A stretch of DNA of 64,000 nucleotides from Arthrobacter sp. B2a2-09 (GCF_027587375.1 NZ_JAMXIC010000002.1:186001-250000), one strand, 5' to 3'; positions 43,001 to 51,045 are shown, counted from the stretch's first letter. Notes: generated by a model not told the origin, from the sequence alone. Numbers and translations are program-made.

Positions 43001-44002
43001 GTGCGAGTAGCGCGAGATGCGGGCCGTGCCAGTGTCGACGACGTACTTGATGCCGGGGACCGTCAAGGAAGTTTCCGCGACGTTGGTGGCAAGGATGATC
43101 CGCCGCTTGCCGCCCGGGTTGAAAACCCTGTGCTGCTCCTGCAGGCTCAACCGGGCAAACAATGGCAGGACTTCCGTGCCCGCCAATTTGCGGTTGGCTT
43201 GGATCCGGCCGTTCAGGGCTTCCGCGGCGTCACGGATCTCGCGCTCGCCGGAGAAGAACACCAAGATGTCGCCGGGAGCCTCAAGGGCGAGCTCGTCGAC
43301 GGCGTCGCACACGGCGTCGAGGGGATCACGGTCTTCCTCGAGCTCGTCGTCGGACGCGTCCTCATCCTCACCGGAGGCACTGCCACCGGCCGGTTGGGAC
43401 AGCGGCCGGTAACGGATTTCCACCGGGTAGGTCCGGCCCGAGACCTCGATGATCGGCGCAGGTTCTTCTTCGCTGCCGAAATGCTTGGCAAAACGCTGGG
43501 GGTCGATGGTGGCGGAGGTAATGATGACCTTCAGGTCCGGCCTTTGCGGCAGGATCCGCTTGAGGTAGCCCAGGATGAAGTCGATGTTGAGGCTGCGCTC
43601 GTGTGCCTCGTCGATGATGATGGCGCTGTACTTCCGCAGCAGCTTGTCCCGCTGGATCTCGGCGAGCAGGATGCCGTCGGTCATCAGCTTGATTTTGGTA
43701 GCCCTGCTGACTTCGCCGGTGAAACGGACCTGGAAGCCCACTTCCTGCCCGATCTCCACGCCCATCTCGAAGGCGATGCGTTCGGCAACGGTACGCGCGG
43801 CAAGGCGGCGTGGTTGGGTGTGACCGATCAAGCCCTTGTCCCCGAGGCCGAGTTCCAGGCACATCTTCGGGATCTGGGTGGTCTTGCCGGAACCGGTTTC
43901 GCCGGCGATGATGGTCACCTGGTTTGCGGCGATGGCCGCCATCAAGTCCTCGCGGCGCTCGGAGACGGGCAGCTCTGCGGGGTAGGAAATATGAAGTGTC
44001 AT
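40013..44002 (-). CDS. hrpA: ATP-dependent RNA helicase HrpA
   Basis: 1329 residues from MTLHISYPAELPVSERREDLMAAIAANQVTIIAGETGSGKTTQ. The open frame extends upstream, but that part overlaps the WYL gene. Helicase motifs: GETGSGKT (I), TQPRRLAARTVAER (Ia), DEAHERSLNIDF (II, DEAH), SATIDPQRF (III), ATNVAETSLTVPGIKYVVDTG (V), QRSGRCGRVSEG (VI). The HA2, OB-fold and long HrpA-type C-terminal domain (DUF3418) follow. TAGACT ten bases before the ATG would give a very short leader. Confidence 0.95.
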   Translation of the reverse strand: MTLHISYPAELPVSERREDLMAAIAANQVTIIAGETGSGKTTQIPKMCLELGLGDKGLIGHTQPRRLAARTVAERIAFEMGVEIGQEVGFQVRFTGEVSRATKIKLMTDGILLAEIQRDKLLRKYSAIIIDEAHERSLNIDFILGYLKRILPQRPDLKVIITSATIDPQRFAKHFGSEEEPAPIIEVSGRTYPVEIRYRPLSQPAGGSASGEDEDASDDELEEDRDPLDAVCDAVDELALEAPGDILVFFSGEREIRDAAEALNGRIQANRKLAGTEVLPLFARLSLQEQHRVFNPGGKRRIILATNVAETSLTVPGIKYVVDTGTARISRYSHRTKVQRLPIERVSQASASQRSGRCGRVSEGIAIRLYSEEDFESRPQFTDPEILRTNLAAVILQMTAMGVARGPKDVENFPFVEPPDSRAINDGVTLLRELGALSAARTGDGGAPPAVDGRNALVSGGLTAVGQKLAQLPVDPRLGRMIVEAGKRGCVKEVMILAAALTIQDPRERPSDKQQLAGEKHARFRDENSDFTGFLNLWNYIQEKQQELSSTQFRRLCRNEFINYLRVREWQDLFQQLRQLAKPLGITIDNKREADPVGNNEGIHISLLSGLLSHIGMLDERKREYAGARGSRFAIFPGSALFKKSPAFVMAAELVETSRLWARVAAKFDPLWAEQVAPDLVKRSYSEPHWSTRTGSVMAHEKVMLYGVPIIPNRRINYGRVDPELSRELFIRHALVEGDWKTHHKFFHRNRALLHEIEELETRMRRRDILVDDHTLFEFYDARIGKDVVSERHFDKWWKEARQQDPTLLDFDQSLLISEDAEALDDSAYPKTWLHKGFELPLSYEFHPVAPGSPPNPSDGVTAEVPVLFLNQLDDAAFRWQIPGQRVELVTALIKSLPKNIRKNFVPAPDVARQASAALETDFDPASDNLEASLELVLRRIRGHIIPPGSWNWDAVPAHLRVSFKVVDSRGKVLDEGKDLAALQEQLAPATRRAIAESLGATPATTARTKGPKGAPAAGGPGSPRGNGSGGATPQAAGFLSEQTGLTSWTFGAIERQVTRTVKGHDVTGFPALVDEGKSVALRVFQTRTEQESAMRGGVIRLLALRVPAPDRYVLEHLNNTEKLTFSQNPHGSVSALIADCVLAAIDKLTPAELPWDRAAFDALYELVRAELIDTVFTVTAVVERVLGSTRRIEKQLKGSTSLALISALNDMKSQLEQLVFPGFVARTGYAQLSQLPRYLAGIEKRLEKLPNNVQRDGLNMSVVQALEDDYDDAVSALLPGRRAGAELTRVRWMIEELRVSLFAVELGTAYSVSEKRIRTVLNQALAPA

Positions 44003-44015
44003 GGCTGCTGACAGT

Positions 44016-45002
44016 CTACTGTGGCGGCGCGTCGCCTTGCAGTTCGTGGTTCCCTGCGGCTTTTTCCAAACGCCCGGCCATGGTTCGGGCGTACTCCTTG
44101 AATTCCTCCGGAGAGATGATCTCAAAGTCCATGTCCAGCGCCGCGAGGTGTGCCGCCGGCTGCGCCAGGCTGTCCCAGCCGGCGCGGAGCAGGGTTGCGT
44201 TCCCGCCGTCGTCGCTCAAGCTCGCCAGCTGCGGGCCGACGACGGCGGCCACCTCGCCGATGGGGGCATGGAGGCGCACGACGACGTCGTAGCGGTAAGG
44301 CGAACGGGTCACGGAGCGCTGGACGTAGTCCGCGAGGTCCTTGGCCGGCAGGGGGCGCGGCACATACTTTTTCCGTTCAGCCGGCAGTGAAGCGATGCGG
44401 TCGGCACGGAACGTGCGCCAGTCTTCCCGGTCCACATCCCAAGCGACCAGGTACCAGCGTCGACCGGTGTCCACCAAGCGGTAGGGCTCCACCAGGCGCC
44501 GGCCGGCGTCGCCGTCGGCCTTGACGTAGTCAAAACTGAGTTGTCGCTTGTCCGCAATAGCCGCAGAGACCACCGTGAGCTGCTGGGGGTCTACCGACGC
44601 CGCGTTGCTGGGCAAGGTGGTGACCGCGGCCTTGAGCATCGCGAATTTCGGGCGGAGGCGTGAGGGCAGGACCTGCTCAAGCTTGGCAAGGGCGCGAACC
44701 GATGCTTCGCCGATACCGGCCACGGGACCCGCCGCCACGGAGTTCAGTCCCAATGCGACTGCGAGTGCTTCATTGTCGTCGAGCAGCAACGGCGGGAGCT
44801 GGGCTCCCGCGCCCAGTTGATAGCCGCCGGCTATGCCCGGCGAAGCGTGGATTGGGTAGCCAAGGTTCCGCAGCTTGTCGATGTCGCGCCGCACGGTCCG
44901 CTCGGTGACACCCATCCGGTTGGCCAACGCCGGGCCGGTCCATTCACGCCGGACCTGCAGCAAGGACAACAATTGCAGCAGCCTGGCGGACGTCTGGATC
45001 AT
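44016..45002 (-). CDS. WYL-domain transcriptional regulator (HTH_11 plus WYL)
   Basis: 328 residues from MIQTSARLLQLLSLLQVRREW. The N-terminal helix-turn-helix is WTGPALANRMGVTERTVRRDIDKLRNLGYPIHASPGIAGGYQLG. The WYL domain is at ~145-225 (VEPYRLVDTGRRWYLVAWDVDREDWRTFRADRI), and a C-terminal WCX-like extension follows. WYL proteins sense a ligand, often nucleic acid or stress-linked. TAGATT seven bases before the ATG suggests a leaderless message. It is close to hrpA on the same strand (13 bases). Confidence 0.9.
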   Translation of the reverse strand: MIQTSARLLQLLSLLQVRREWTGPALANRMGVTERTVRRDIDKLRNLGYPIHASPGIAGGYQLGAGAQLPPLLLDDNEALAVALGLNSVAAGPVAGIGEASVRALAKLEQVLPSRLRPKFAMLKAAVTTLPSNAASVDPQQLTVVSAAIADKRQLSFDYVKADGDAGRRLVEPYRLVDTGRRWYLVAWDVDREDWRTFRADRIASLPAERKKYVPRPLPAKDLADYVQRSVTRSPYRYDVVVRLHAPIGEVAAVVGPQLASLSDDGGNATLLRAGWDSLAQPAAHLAALDMDFEIISPEEFKEYARTMAGRLEKAAGNHELQGDAPPQ

Positions 45003-45062
45003 GGCATTGAATCTAGCCCACAATGCGGACAAAAGTCGTCCGTGTTCAGGGACAGGCTGTGG

Positions 45063-45230
45063 TTAGAACGCGCGCAGCGTCCAGCATGAGTTGTTCGGCA
45101 GGTCCCGCGCGGTCCAAGGCTCGGAGCGATCGGGGGGAAGGTGGCCGCGGCCGTCCCGAAGGACTGCTGAGATGGAAGCGGCGGCAGTGATGATGAGGAT
45201 GATGAATAGCAAAACTCCGATGAATTCCAT
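45063..45230 (-). CDS. Small membrane protein (55 residues)
   Basis: Starts MEFIGVLLFIILIITAAASISAVLRDGRGHLPPD: one N-terminal transmembrane helix, then a hydrophilic tail with GRGHLPPDRSEPW and a C-terminal NSCWTLRAF. A GGAG sits only a few bases before the ATG. A longer frame from 45302 would cross the operator palindrome and is less likely. Function unknown. It is divergent from the GlxA-type regulator and may be regulated by it. Confidence 0.6.
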   Translation of the reverse strand: MEFIGVLLFIILIITAAASISAVLRDGRGHLPPDRSEPWTARDLPNNSCWTLRAF

Positions 45231-45265
45231 GACTCCATCGTGTTCCTGATGCACTTCAAGAAACA

Positions 45266-45302
45266 GTGGCAGAAACGACCCATTTAGACAATTTTCTGCC
45301 AC
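45266..45302. promoter_or_regulatory. Inverted repeat between small membrane gene and GlxA-type regulator
   Basis: GTGGCAGAAA (45266-45275) and TTTCTGCCAC (45293-45302) match perfectly across a 17-base spacer. The right arm ends 9 bases before the regulator ATG. This is a good candidate autoregulatory site in the divergent promoter region. Confidence 0.6.
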
Positions 45303-45311
45303 ACTGGATCT

Positions 45312-46280
45312 ATGTTGAAAACGGTGGCGATCATTGTTGTTCCCAACTTCTCGATCTTCGAATTCGGGACGGCCTACGAGGTCTTCGGCATTGACCGGGC
45401 GGGCCGGGGGAGTGGCGTTCCCAGCTTTGACTTCAGGGTCTGCGCTCCTGTCCCGGGAGACGTGAAGATGAAGTCCGGGCTGTCAATGCATGTCGGCCTG
45501 GGTCTGGAAGCCGCGGCCGATGCCGACCTGGTCATCATGGCCCCGTACGGACGGGATGAGGACGTCCCGGAGTCTGTGCTGGATGCGCTGCGGGCGGCGC
45601 ATGAACGGGGTGCCTGGGTCATGTCGATCTGTTCCGGGGCATACGCGCTTGCGCGTGCAGGCCTGCTTGACGGGCGCCGCTGCACCACGCACTGGCACTA
45701 TTCACAGGACCTGGCCAGCAGGTATCCGAAGATTCACGTGGACGAAAATGTGCTCTACGTCCAGGACGGAACAATCATCTCAAGTGCCGGCACGGCCGCC
45801 GGTATTGACGCCTGCCTGCATCTGGTTCGCGTCGAGCTTGGCGCCAACGTTGCTGCTGCCATCGCCCGCGACATGGTGGTTCCGCCGCACCGCGACGGCG
45901 GCCAGGCCCAGTTCATCGACCGGCCCATGCCCGCCTGCGGCTCTGCGCCTATGGAGGCGTTGCTGCGGTGGATGGTGGAGAACCTCGAGCACGACCACAG
46001 CGTCGGCGAGCTGGCGTCCCGGCTGCACATGTCCGATCGGACCTTCGCACGCCGGTTCCGGGCCGAAACGGGTGCCACCCCGGCGGCGTGGCTCAACTCG
46101 CAGCGGGTGCTCCGGGCGCAGGAGCTCCTGGAAACTACTGAGTTGAACATTGACGAGGTTGCACGCGAAGCCGGGTTCGGACATTCCGTGCTGCTGCGGC
46201 ACCACTTCGCCAAGGTCCTGGACACGAGCCCGCAGTCGTACCGGAGGGCTTTCCGTGGCCAGTTGGCGGAGGTTGGCTAG
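45312..46280 (+). CDS. GlxA-family transcriptional regulator (DJ-1/PfpI plus AraC)
   Basis: 322 residues. The DJ-1/PfpI-like domain is at ~1-175. GAWVMSICSGAYALARAGLLDGRRCTTHWHY carries the conserved nucleophile-elbow cysteine. The AraC double helix-turn-helix is at ~215-315 (HSVGELASRLHMSDRTFARRFRAETGATPAAWLNSQRVLRAQELLETTELNIDEVAREAGFGHSVLLRHHFAKVLDTSPQSYRRAF). Such regulators often control amino-acid or quaternary-amine use. Its stop shares CTAG with the convergent emfourin gene. Confidence 0.92.
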   Translation: MLKTVAIIVVPNFSIFEFGTAYEVFGIDRAGRGSGVPSFDFRVCAPVPGDVKMKSGLSMHVGLGLEAAADADLVIMAPYGRDEDVPESVLDALRAAHERGAWVMSICSGAYALARAGLLDGRRCTTHWHYSQDLASRYPKIHVDENVLYVQDGTIISSAGTAAGIDACLHLVRVELGANVAAAIARDMVVPPHRDGGQAQFIDRPMPACGSAPMEALLRWMVENLEHDHSVGELASRLHMSDRTFARRFRAETGATPAAWLNSQRVLRAQELLETTELNIDEVAREAGFGHSVLLRHHFAKVLDTSPQSYRRAFRGQLAEVG

Positions 46281-46600
46281 CGGCGGAGGGTCTCCAGGCC
46301 CTCGACCTTGGCGTTCTCGACGAGAGTGTGCCATGGCCCGGTGACATCGGTCTCCGGAAGCGTGGCCCGGTGTTGACCTGCGCGGATCGAATACATGAAC
46401 CGGTCGGCTTGCCCGGCTGGTTTCCCGGTTGTCTGCGCGGTCGCCTGTCCGCGGGCTTGCGCGCGGGACGGCACCTGGTCCCAAGGGCACGCCTCCACGA
46501 TCGGCATCCAGCGTTGTTTATCTTCGGAAGTGGCGGCATCCACGGTCCAGACGCGTGTGATCGCGGCGACGCCACCGCTGCGCTGGACGGTGATTTTCAT
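46277..46600 (-). CDS. Emfourin-type protealysin inhibitor
   Basis: 107 residues beginning MKITVQRSGGVAAITRVWTVDA. The N-terminal pattern (KxTVxRSGGxAxxxR), the small size and the place directly after an M4 protease gene fit emfourin, the slow tight-binding inhibitor of protealysin first described in Serratia. No signal peptide. It lies 33 bases downstream of the protease on the same strand, so enzyme and inhibitor are probably made from one operon. The call rests on the N-terminal motif plus context. Confidence 0.8.
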   Translation of the reverse strand: MKITVQRSGGVAAITRVWTVDAATSEDKQRWMPIVEACPWDQVPSRAQARGQATAQTTGKPAGQADRFMYSIRAGQHRATLPETDVTGPWHTLVENAKVEGLETLRR

Positions 46601-46633
46601 GTTCTGCGGCTTCCACTGCTCTGGAGTGTGTTG

Positions 46634-47677
46634 CTAGAGCTTTACCTTCACAGTTTCCCATGCCTTATGGACTGCGTCATGCTCGTTTGAACCGGCGCCA
46701 AAGAGTTCCTCTGCCGACGCCATTGTGGCCTTCGCAAAGCGTCCGAAGGTGCAAGTGGCAGGCAGTGAGCCGCTGGTCAGCGTGTTGTACCAGATCTGTC
46801 CCGGCGCTTCCCAGGCATTGCCACCCAGCTCCAAGGCAACAAGGGAGAACGCCCGGTTGGGGATGCCTGAGTTGATGTGGACACCGCCGTTGTCCGCGGT
46901 GGTGCGGACGTACTTGTCCATGGAGTCCGGTTGCGGATCCTTGCCGAGCACGTCGTCGTCATACGCGCTCCCCGGTGCTTTCATGGAACGGAGCGCAGTG
47001 CCTTGGACGGCGTCGGTGAACAAGCCCTCGCCGATCAGCCAGCTGGCCTCGGCAGCAGATTGCTTTTTGGCATACTGCTCCACCAGCGCCCCGAAAACAT
47101 CCGACATGGATTCGTTGAGGGCTCCGGCCTGGTTCCGGTAGGCGAGGGCTGCCGTGTATTGGGTAACGCCGTGGGCGAGCTCGTGCCCTATCACGCTGAG
47201 TGACTTCGTGAACCTCTGGAAGATCTCGCCGTCGCCGTCGCCGAAGACCATTTGGCTGCCGTTCCAGAAAGCATTGTCGTACAGCTGGCCGTAATGGACA
47301 GTGGCATCGAGTTTCAACCCGGCGCCGTCGATCGAATTCCGGCTGAACGCGCCTGCATAAAGCGCGTGGGTTTCGCCGAGGCCGTCGTAGGCTTCATCGG
47401 CGGCTGCGTCGCCCGTCGCCGGACCTTTCTCCTTGCGGACGAGCTTGCCGGGCAAGGCTTCGGTGGAGCTGGCGTCGAAGACGGTCCGCTTGGGCAGGCC
47501 GGGCTTCGCTTGGCGTGCCGTGGGCACTGGGACCGGCACGGGAAGCGCGCGGACCGCTTGGAAGTTCTTGATGTGGAGCAGGGATTCCTTGGCGGCGCGT
47601 GCGATCACCCGAAGGCGGGGCTCGTGCTGGGTGGCCAGCTTTCGCAGCATGTAGGGCGGAATGATGGAACAGATCAC
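46634..47677 (-). CDS. Protealysin-like M4 metalloprotease
   Basis: 347 residues, short like protealysin and without a signal peptide. It starts MICSIIPPYMLRKLA; the PPYML motif is the short protealysin-type propeptide. Zinc ligands and catalysis: VIGHELAHGVTQY (HExxH) and GALNESMSDVFG (third ligand Glu). The C-terminal substrate His region is TTADNGGVHINSGIPNRAF. Absence of a secretion signal matches the family, which is intracellular or exported by unknown routes. The inhibitor gene follows at once. Confidence 0.93.
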   Translation of the reverse strand: MICSIIPPYMLRKLATQHEPRLRVIARAAKESLLHIKNFQAVRALPVPVPVPTARQAKPGLPKRTVFDASSTEALPGKLVRKEKGPATGDAAADEAYDGLGETHALYAGAFSRNSIDGAGLKLDATVHYGQLYDNAFWNGSQMVFGDGDGEIFQRFTKSLSVIGHELAHGVTQYTAALAYRNQAGALNESMSDVFGALVEQYAKKQSAAEASWLIGEGLFTDAVQGTALRSMKAPGSAYDDDVLGKDPQPDSMDKYVRTTADNGGVHINSGIPNRAFSLVALELGGNAWEAPGQIWYNTLTSGSLPATCTFGRFAKATMASAEELFGAGSNEHDAVHKAWETVKVKL

Positions 47678-47796
47678 GGCGAACCCTTTCGTACCTGTTG
47701 GACGGGTACGAACAGCTTAGGAGTGGGCACAGACTTTTTAGCCGGCCCGGTGCGGCATGTCCGGGATCTGCCAAAGCGAGGCCTCCAGGCAAAAGA

Positions 47797-47831
47797 AAAA
47801 CCCCGCCAGTTCCTTGAACTGGCGGGGTTTT
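47797..47831 (-). terminator. Terminator after tRNA-Arg
   Basis: A 16-bp perfect stem, AAAACCCCGCCAGTTC and GAACTGGCGGGGTTTT, with a 3-base loop, flanked by A and T runs on both sides. It lies 6 bases past the tRNA 3' end. Confidence 0.9.
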
Positions 47832-47837
47832 CTGTTG

Positions 47838-47910
47838 TGCCCTCGATAGGATTCGAACCTACGGCCTTCTGCTCCGGAGGCAGACGCTCTATCCCCTGAG
47901 CTACGAGGGC
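47838..47910 (-). tRNA. tRNA-Arg (anticodon CCG)
   Basis: The minus strand begins GCCCTCGTAGCTCAGGGG, passes TCTGC-CTCCGGA-GCAGA (anticodon stem and loop, CCG at 34-36), has GGTTCGAATCC (T arm) and ends CGAGGGC plus discriminator A. CCG reads codon CGG. CCA is not encoded. Length 73. Confidence 0.97.
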
Positions 47911-47997
47911 ATCCGGGGCTCCCGTCCGTTGCCGGAGGGACGTCCACGAGCTTAGCAGGTCACCGCGCCGCAATGGAAAACGGGCGGCGGCGAGCCG

Positions 47998-49518
47998 TCA
48001 GTAGCCCGCGAAAGCGTCCACGTGGATTCGTCGGGCTCCGGCATGGCGGGCGGCAGAGCGAAGGGTGTCCACGTTTGCCGGGGACCCGGAGACGTACACG
48101 TCCCGCTCGGCGACATCGGGGATGAGTTCGCGCAGGGAGCCGCCATCGATGCGGCTCCGCCCGGCGTCGTGCATGAACGACGGCGGTGCGGAACCGTCCG
48201 AAAGGCGGGCGATGACCCGTGCGCCGGAGGCCGCCAGCACATCGCTCCCGGCAAGTTCCGCCGCGCTCGGGGCGAGATACAACACCACGATGTCCCTTCG
48301 CGCTGAGTCGCCGGACGCCAGCTGGGAAAGGAACGGGGCAATCCCGATTCCCGCCGCGATGAGCAGCACCGGTTTGCCGGCGTCGGGCGGTAAGACAAAG
48401 TCGCCGCCCACCGCGGTTCCACGGACGCACTCTCCAGGCTCAAGCGCGAGCAACACGCGCTTGGCGGCCGAGATTGGTTCCGCCGTGCCGACGCCGAATG
48501 TCATCTCGCGCGAGTCCGGGGCGCTGGTGATGCTGAAGACCCGTCGCCGTCCTTTCCCGTCCGAGCGCGAGTGCGGAAGGTTGATTTCCATGAACTGCCC
48601 GGGAAGGAAACGAACTGGCCGTCGTGGCTCAAAGCGGAATTCGGTAGTGAAGGGCGTCAGGGGACGCGAACCCTTGAACGTCAGCATGATCCCGCCCCGC
48701 TGTCCCACGAGGAACGCGAGCAGGTTCCCGATGAGCAGCGCGAGTTCCGGCGAATTGGCGACGACGCCGAGGTTGTAGGGCACCGCAAACAACAACGCCA
48801 CGACGACGGCCAGCGCCACTTGCTGCCAACGGCGGGGAGGCAGGGTGAGGGGCTCGGTGAGCATGAAGCCGACGAAAAACAGAAGCGGCTGCTGCGCGAT
48901 CGGCTGCCACAGGGCTGGCCCGAAGCTCATCCCGCCGCGCAGGAGTACGGCGCACACCACGGTCACCGCCACCACGAGGAAAGTGCAGGCCATGAGCACC
49001 TTCAGAGTCCGGTACAGCACCAGCAGCACGCCGGGGACCAGGAGCCACAGCATGGCCGGGGTCGCTGCCCACCACGTCGCGATGTTCAAACCGGTGAGGC
49101 CGGCGATGAAGGCGCCCGCCGCGGCGGGATTGAAAATGTGCCGTCCGCGGAAGGCCAACACGTATTTGGATGCCGATGCCAGGACACATGCAACGGCAAC
49201 CCCGGCGAGATCGAGGATCTGAACCGAGGGAATCAGCTCAGTGGGCCAGAACAGGAAGTACGACAGAAGGCCCGTGATGAGCGAGGACTCCGAATGCGGC
49301 TGGACTTTGAAGAGCATGGCCACGAGCCGGTTGGATGCGTACGTCAGACCCAGGCACAGCACAAGGTGGACCAGCATTTCAGGCAGCCCGAAGCTCAGCC
49401 AGCCCAAGGCGTTCAACGCCATGCTGTACACCGCGAGCACGGCAAGGACCCAAAGGATCAGCCGGTACATCGTGAAATGGCCGAGCCACGCATCCACACG
49501 CGCTTTGATGGCAATCAT
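47998..49518 (-). CDS. RnfD/NqrB-like membrane domain fused to FAD/NAD(P) oxidoreductase
   Basis: 506 residues from MIAIKARVDAWLGHFTMYRLILW; the ATG overlaps the ApbE stop by 4 bases. About ten helices at ~15-270 resemble RnfD/NqrB, including HIFNPAAAGAFIAGL and GFMLTEPLTLPPRRWQQ. From ~290 a ferredoxin-NADP-reductase module follows: flavin motif RRVFSITS, then VGGDFVLP and nucleotide motif PVLLIAAGIGIAPFLSQL. There is no 2Fe-2S domain. It would pass electrons from NAD(P)H through FAD across the membrane, probably to the flavinylated lipoprotein two genes upstream. Confidence 0.88.
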   Translation of the reverse strand: MIAIKARVDAWLGHFTMYRLILWVLAVLAVYSMALNALGWLSFGLPEMLVHLVLCLGLTYASNRLVAMLFKVQPHSESSLITGLLSYFLFWPTELIPSVQILDLAGVAVACVLASASKYVLAFRGRHIFNPAAAGAFIAGLTGLNIATWWAATPAMLWLLVPGVLLVLYRTLKVLMACTFLVVAVTVVCAVLLRGGMSFGPALWQPIAQQPLLFFVGFMLTEPLTLPPRRWQQVALAVVVALLFAVPYNLGVVANSPELALLIGNLLAFLVGQRGGIMLTFKGSRPLTPFTTEFRFEPRRPVRFLPGQFMEINLPHSRSDGKGRRRVFSITSAPDSREMTFGVGTAEPISAAKRVLLALEPGECVRGTAVGGDFVLPPDAGKPVLLIAAGIGIAPFLSQLASGDSARRDIVVLYLAPSAAELAGSDVLAASGARVIARLSDGSAPPSFMHDAGRSRIDGGSLRELIPDVAERDVYVSGSPANVDTLRSAARHAGARRIHVDAFAGY

Positions 49519-50387
49519 GAGAACAGTGTCCCTTCGAAGCCGGCCGAATAGGCGGCATGTCCGTCCGAGTAAACCTTGAGCCAGGAGAAATCGAATTCTC
49601 CCTCGAGCACCGTCGGATCCACCATGAAGAGCGCCGTGGCCAGGGCATCGGCTTCCATTGCGGTGGCAGCCATGGTCCACGTGGCCACCACAGTCTCTAT
49701 GGGACGCCCGGTAGCGCCGTCGAGGACATGATGCAGGCCGTCGCCCCACGCTCGCCGGTTGGCTGCGGAAGCGCACAGCGCACCGTTGTGGAGTTCGACG
49801 ACGCCGATCGCCTGGCTGGGGTCGTAAGGGTGTTCGAGGGCCACGCCCAGTGGTTCCGCCGCGGAATGGAGCATGTCGCCGCTGGCATCGACAAGGAACT
49901 CGGTGATTCCGGCCCCGCGCAGGACCGCGGCCAGAAGGTCCACCAATTGACCCTTCCCGGCAGCGCCGATGTCCAGGACAACTGGAGCGGAAGCGGAGAT
50001 GGCCGTGCCCCTCCATACGAGGACATCTTCCCAACGCGGTGCCGGCACCGGATCGCCGAGGGGCCGCAAGGCATAGTCCGCCCCGTAGCCCAGGCGCTCG
50101 AGACTGCCGCCGACGAGCGGTGTCATGGCGCCGTTACTGAGGCGGTACAGCTTCCGGAAGAGCTGTTCCAGCTCGCCTGCCGAGGCCGGGAGGGTGACGG
50201 TGCCCGGTTCACGGGCGAGCGCTGCAACCAGGGAGTCGTTCCGGAAGCGCGAGTAGCTCCGGTCATAGTCCTCAACGACGCCCAGCAAGCTGAGGCGCAC
50301 CCCGTCCGGGAGTTCCTCCGGCGTCGAGATTTCCCACCTGGTCCCGATACCGTCGAAGCTGAAATCGCTCCAGCCCGTGTGCGTCAT
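49515..50387 (-). CDS. apbE: FAD:protein FMN transferase (ApbE family)
   Basis: 290 residues. ApbE marks: GIGTRWEIS, SRFRNDSLVAAL, PLVGGSLERLGYG, VVLDIGAAGKGQLVD (FAD/Mg site), FLVDASGDMLHS and TWTMAATAMEADALATALFM (usually T-x-A-x-x-AD). The enzyme attaches FMN by a phosphoester to Thr or Ser of target proteins. It lies between the RnfD-FNR fusion and the FMN-binding lipoprotein, its evident target. No signal peptide is seen, so it may act before export. Confidence 0.92.
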   Translation of the reverse strand: MTHTGWSDFSFDGIGTRWEISTPEELPDGVRLSLLGVVEDYDRSYSRFRNDSLVAALAREPGTVTLPASAGELEQLFRKLYRLSNGAMTPLVGGSLERLGYGADYALRPLGDPVPAPRWEDVLVWRGTAISASAPVVLDIGAAGKGQLVDLLAAVLRGAGITEFLVDASGDMLHSAAEPLGVALEHPYDPSQAIGVVELHNGALCASAANRRAWGDGLHHVLDGATGRPIETVVATWTMAATAMEADALATALFMVDPTVLEGEFDFSWLKVYSDGHAAYSAGFEGTLFS

Positions 50388-50391
50388 GCCC

Positions 50392-50811
50392 CTATTTGGC
50401 CTCGGACTTGATGGTTTCCACGGCCTTGTTGAATCCTTCGCTGGTCAGGGAGGAGCCAGCTACTTTCGAGACGTTGATCTCGTCCAGTTTCTTGCCGACG
50501 ACCTGCGCGGCGATGCCGTTCTTGAACTGTCCCTGGAACTCCTTGGTGTTCGGGTTGTTGGCATGGACGGTGATGTCCACGGCGGAAATAGTGTCACCGG
50601 CCAAAGTCAACTGGACGCCCACGGTTTCACCGCCGTTGGGCGAAAAGTAGTCGCCGTCCGCACTGTAGGTACCGTCCTTGTACGGGCCGGAAACTGTGGA
50701 GGTCTTTTGCGGGGTGCTGCCTTGGGCCGAAGGGGCGCAAGCTGCCACCGAACTGGCCAAGGAGAGGCCTGCGGCGCCCACCAGAAGGCTCTTGCGGAGT
50801 GGCGTAGTCAT
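50392..50811 (-). CDS. FMN-binding domain lipoprotein
   Basis: 139 residues. The signal peptide ends in a lipobox (ASSVAACAPS, Cys ~25). One FMN_bind domain follows (GPYKDGTYSADGDYFSPNGGETVGVQLTLAGDTISAVDITVHANNPNTKEFQGQF). The probable flavinylation site is the AGSSLTSEGFNKAV segment, where Thr or Ser would take FMN. It is 4 bases upstream of apbE in the same operon. Role: a membrane-anchored extracytoplasmic flavin carrier. Confidence 0.9.
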   Translation of the reverse strand: MTTPLRKSLLVGAAGLSLASSVAACAPSAQGSTPQKTSTVSGPYKDGTYSADGDYFSPNGGETVGVQLTLAGDTISAVDITVHANNPNTKEFQGQFKNGIAAQVVGKKLDEINVSKVAGSSLTSEGFNKAVETIKSEAK

Positions 50812-51045
50812 GGTTCTGCTCGTTTCAACTGGACTCGTTTCAACTGGACGAGAAAGTGGTCAATGCAATTTGGTCTGGGCCGTGGGCCGATCACACGTTT
50901 GACGTTGATTTCAGCCTATCGGTTCAGTCTGGGAGCTCTACTGGCCGAAGCTGGGCGTCGGCTGGGTGCGCGCTGGTGCCCGCGTGTGCGCATTGCTAAG
51001 CATAAGAATTCCACCAGTTGCAAGCCCCACCGGTAGGCTAGACGG

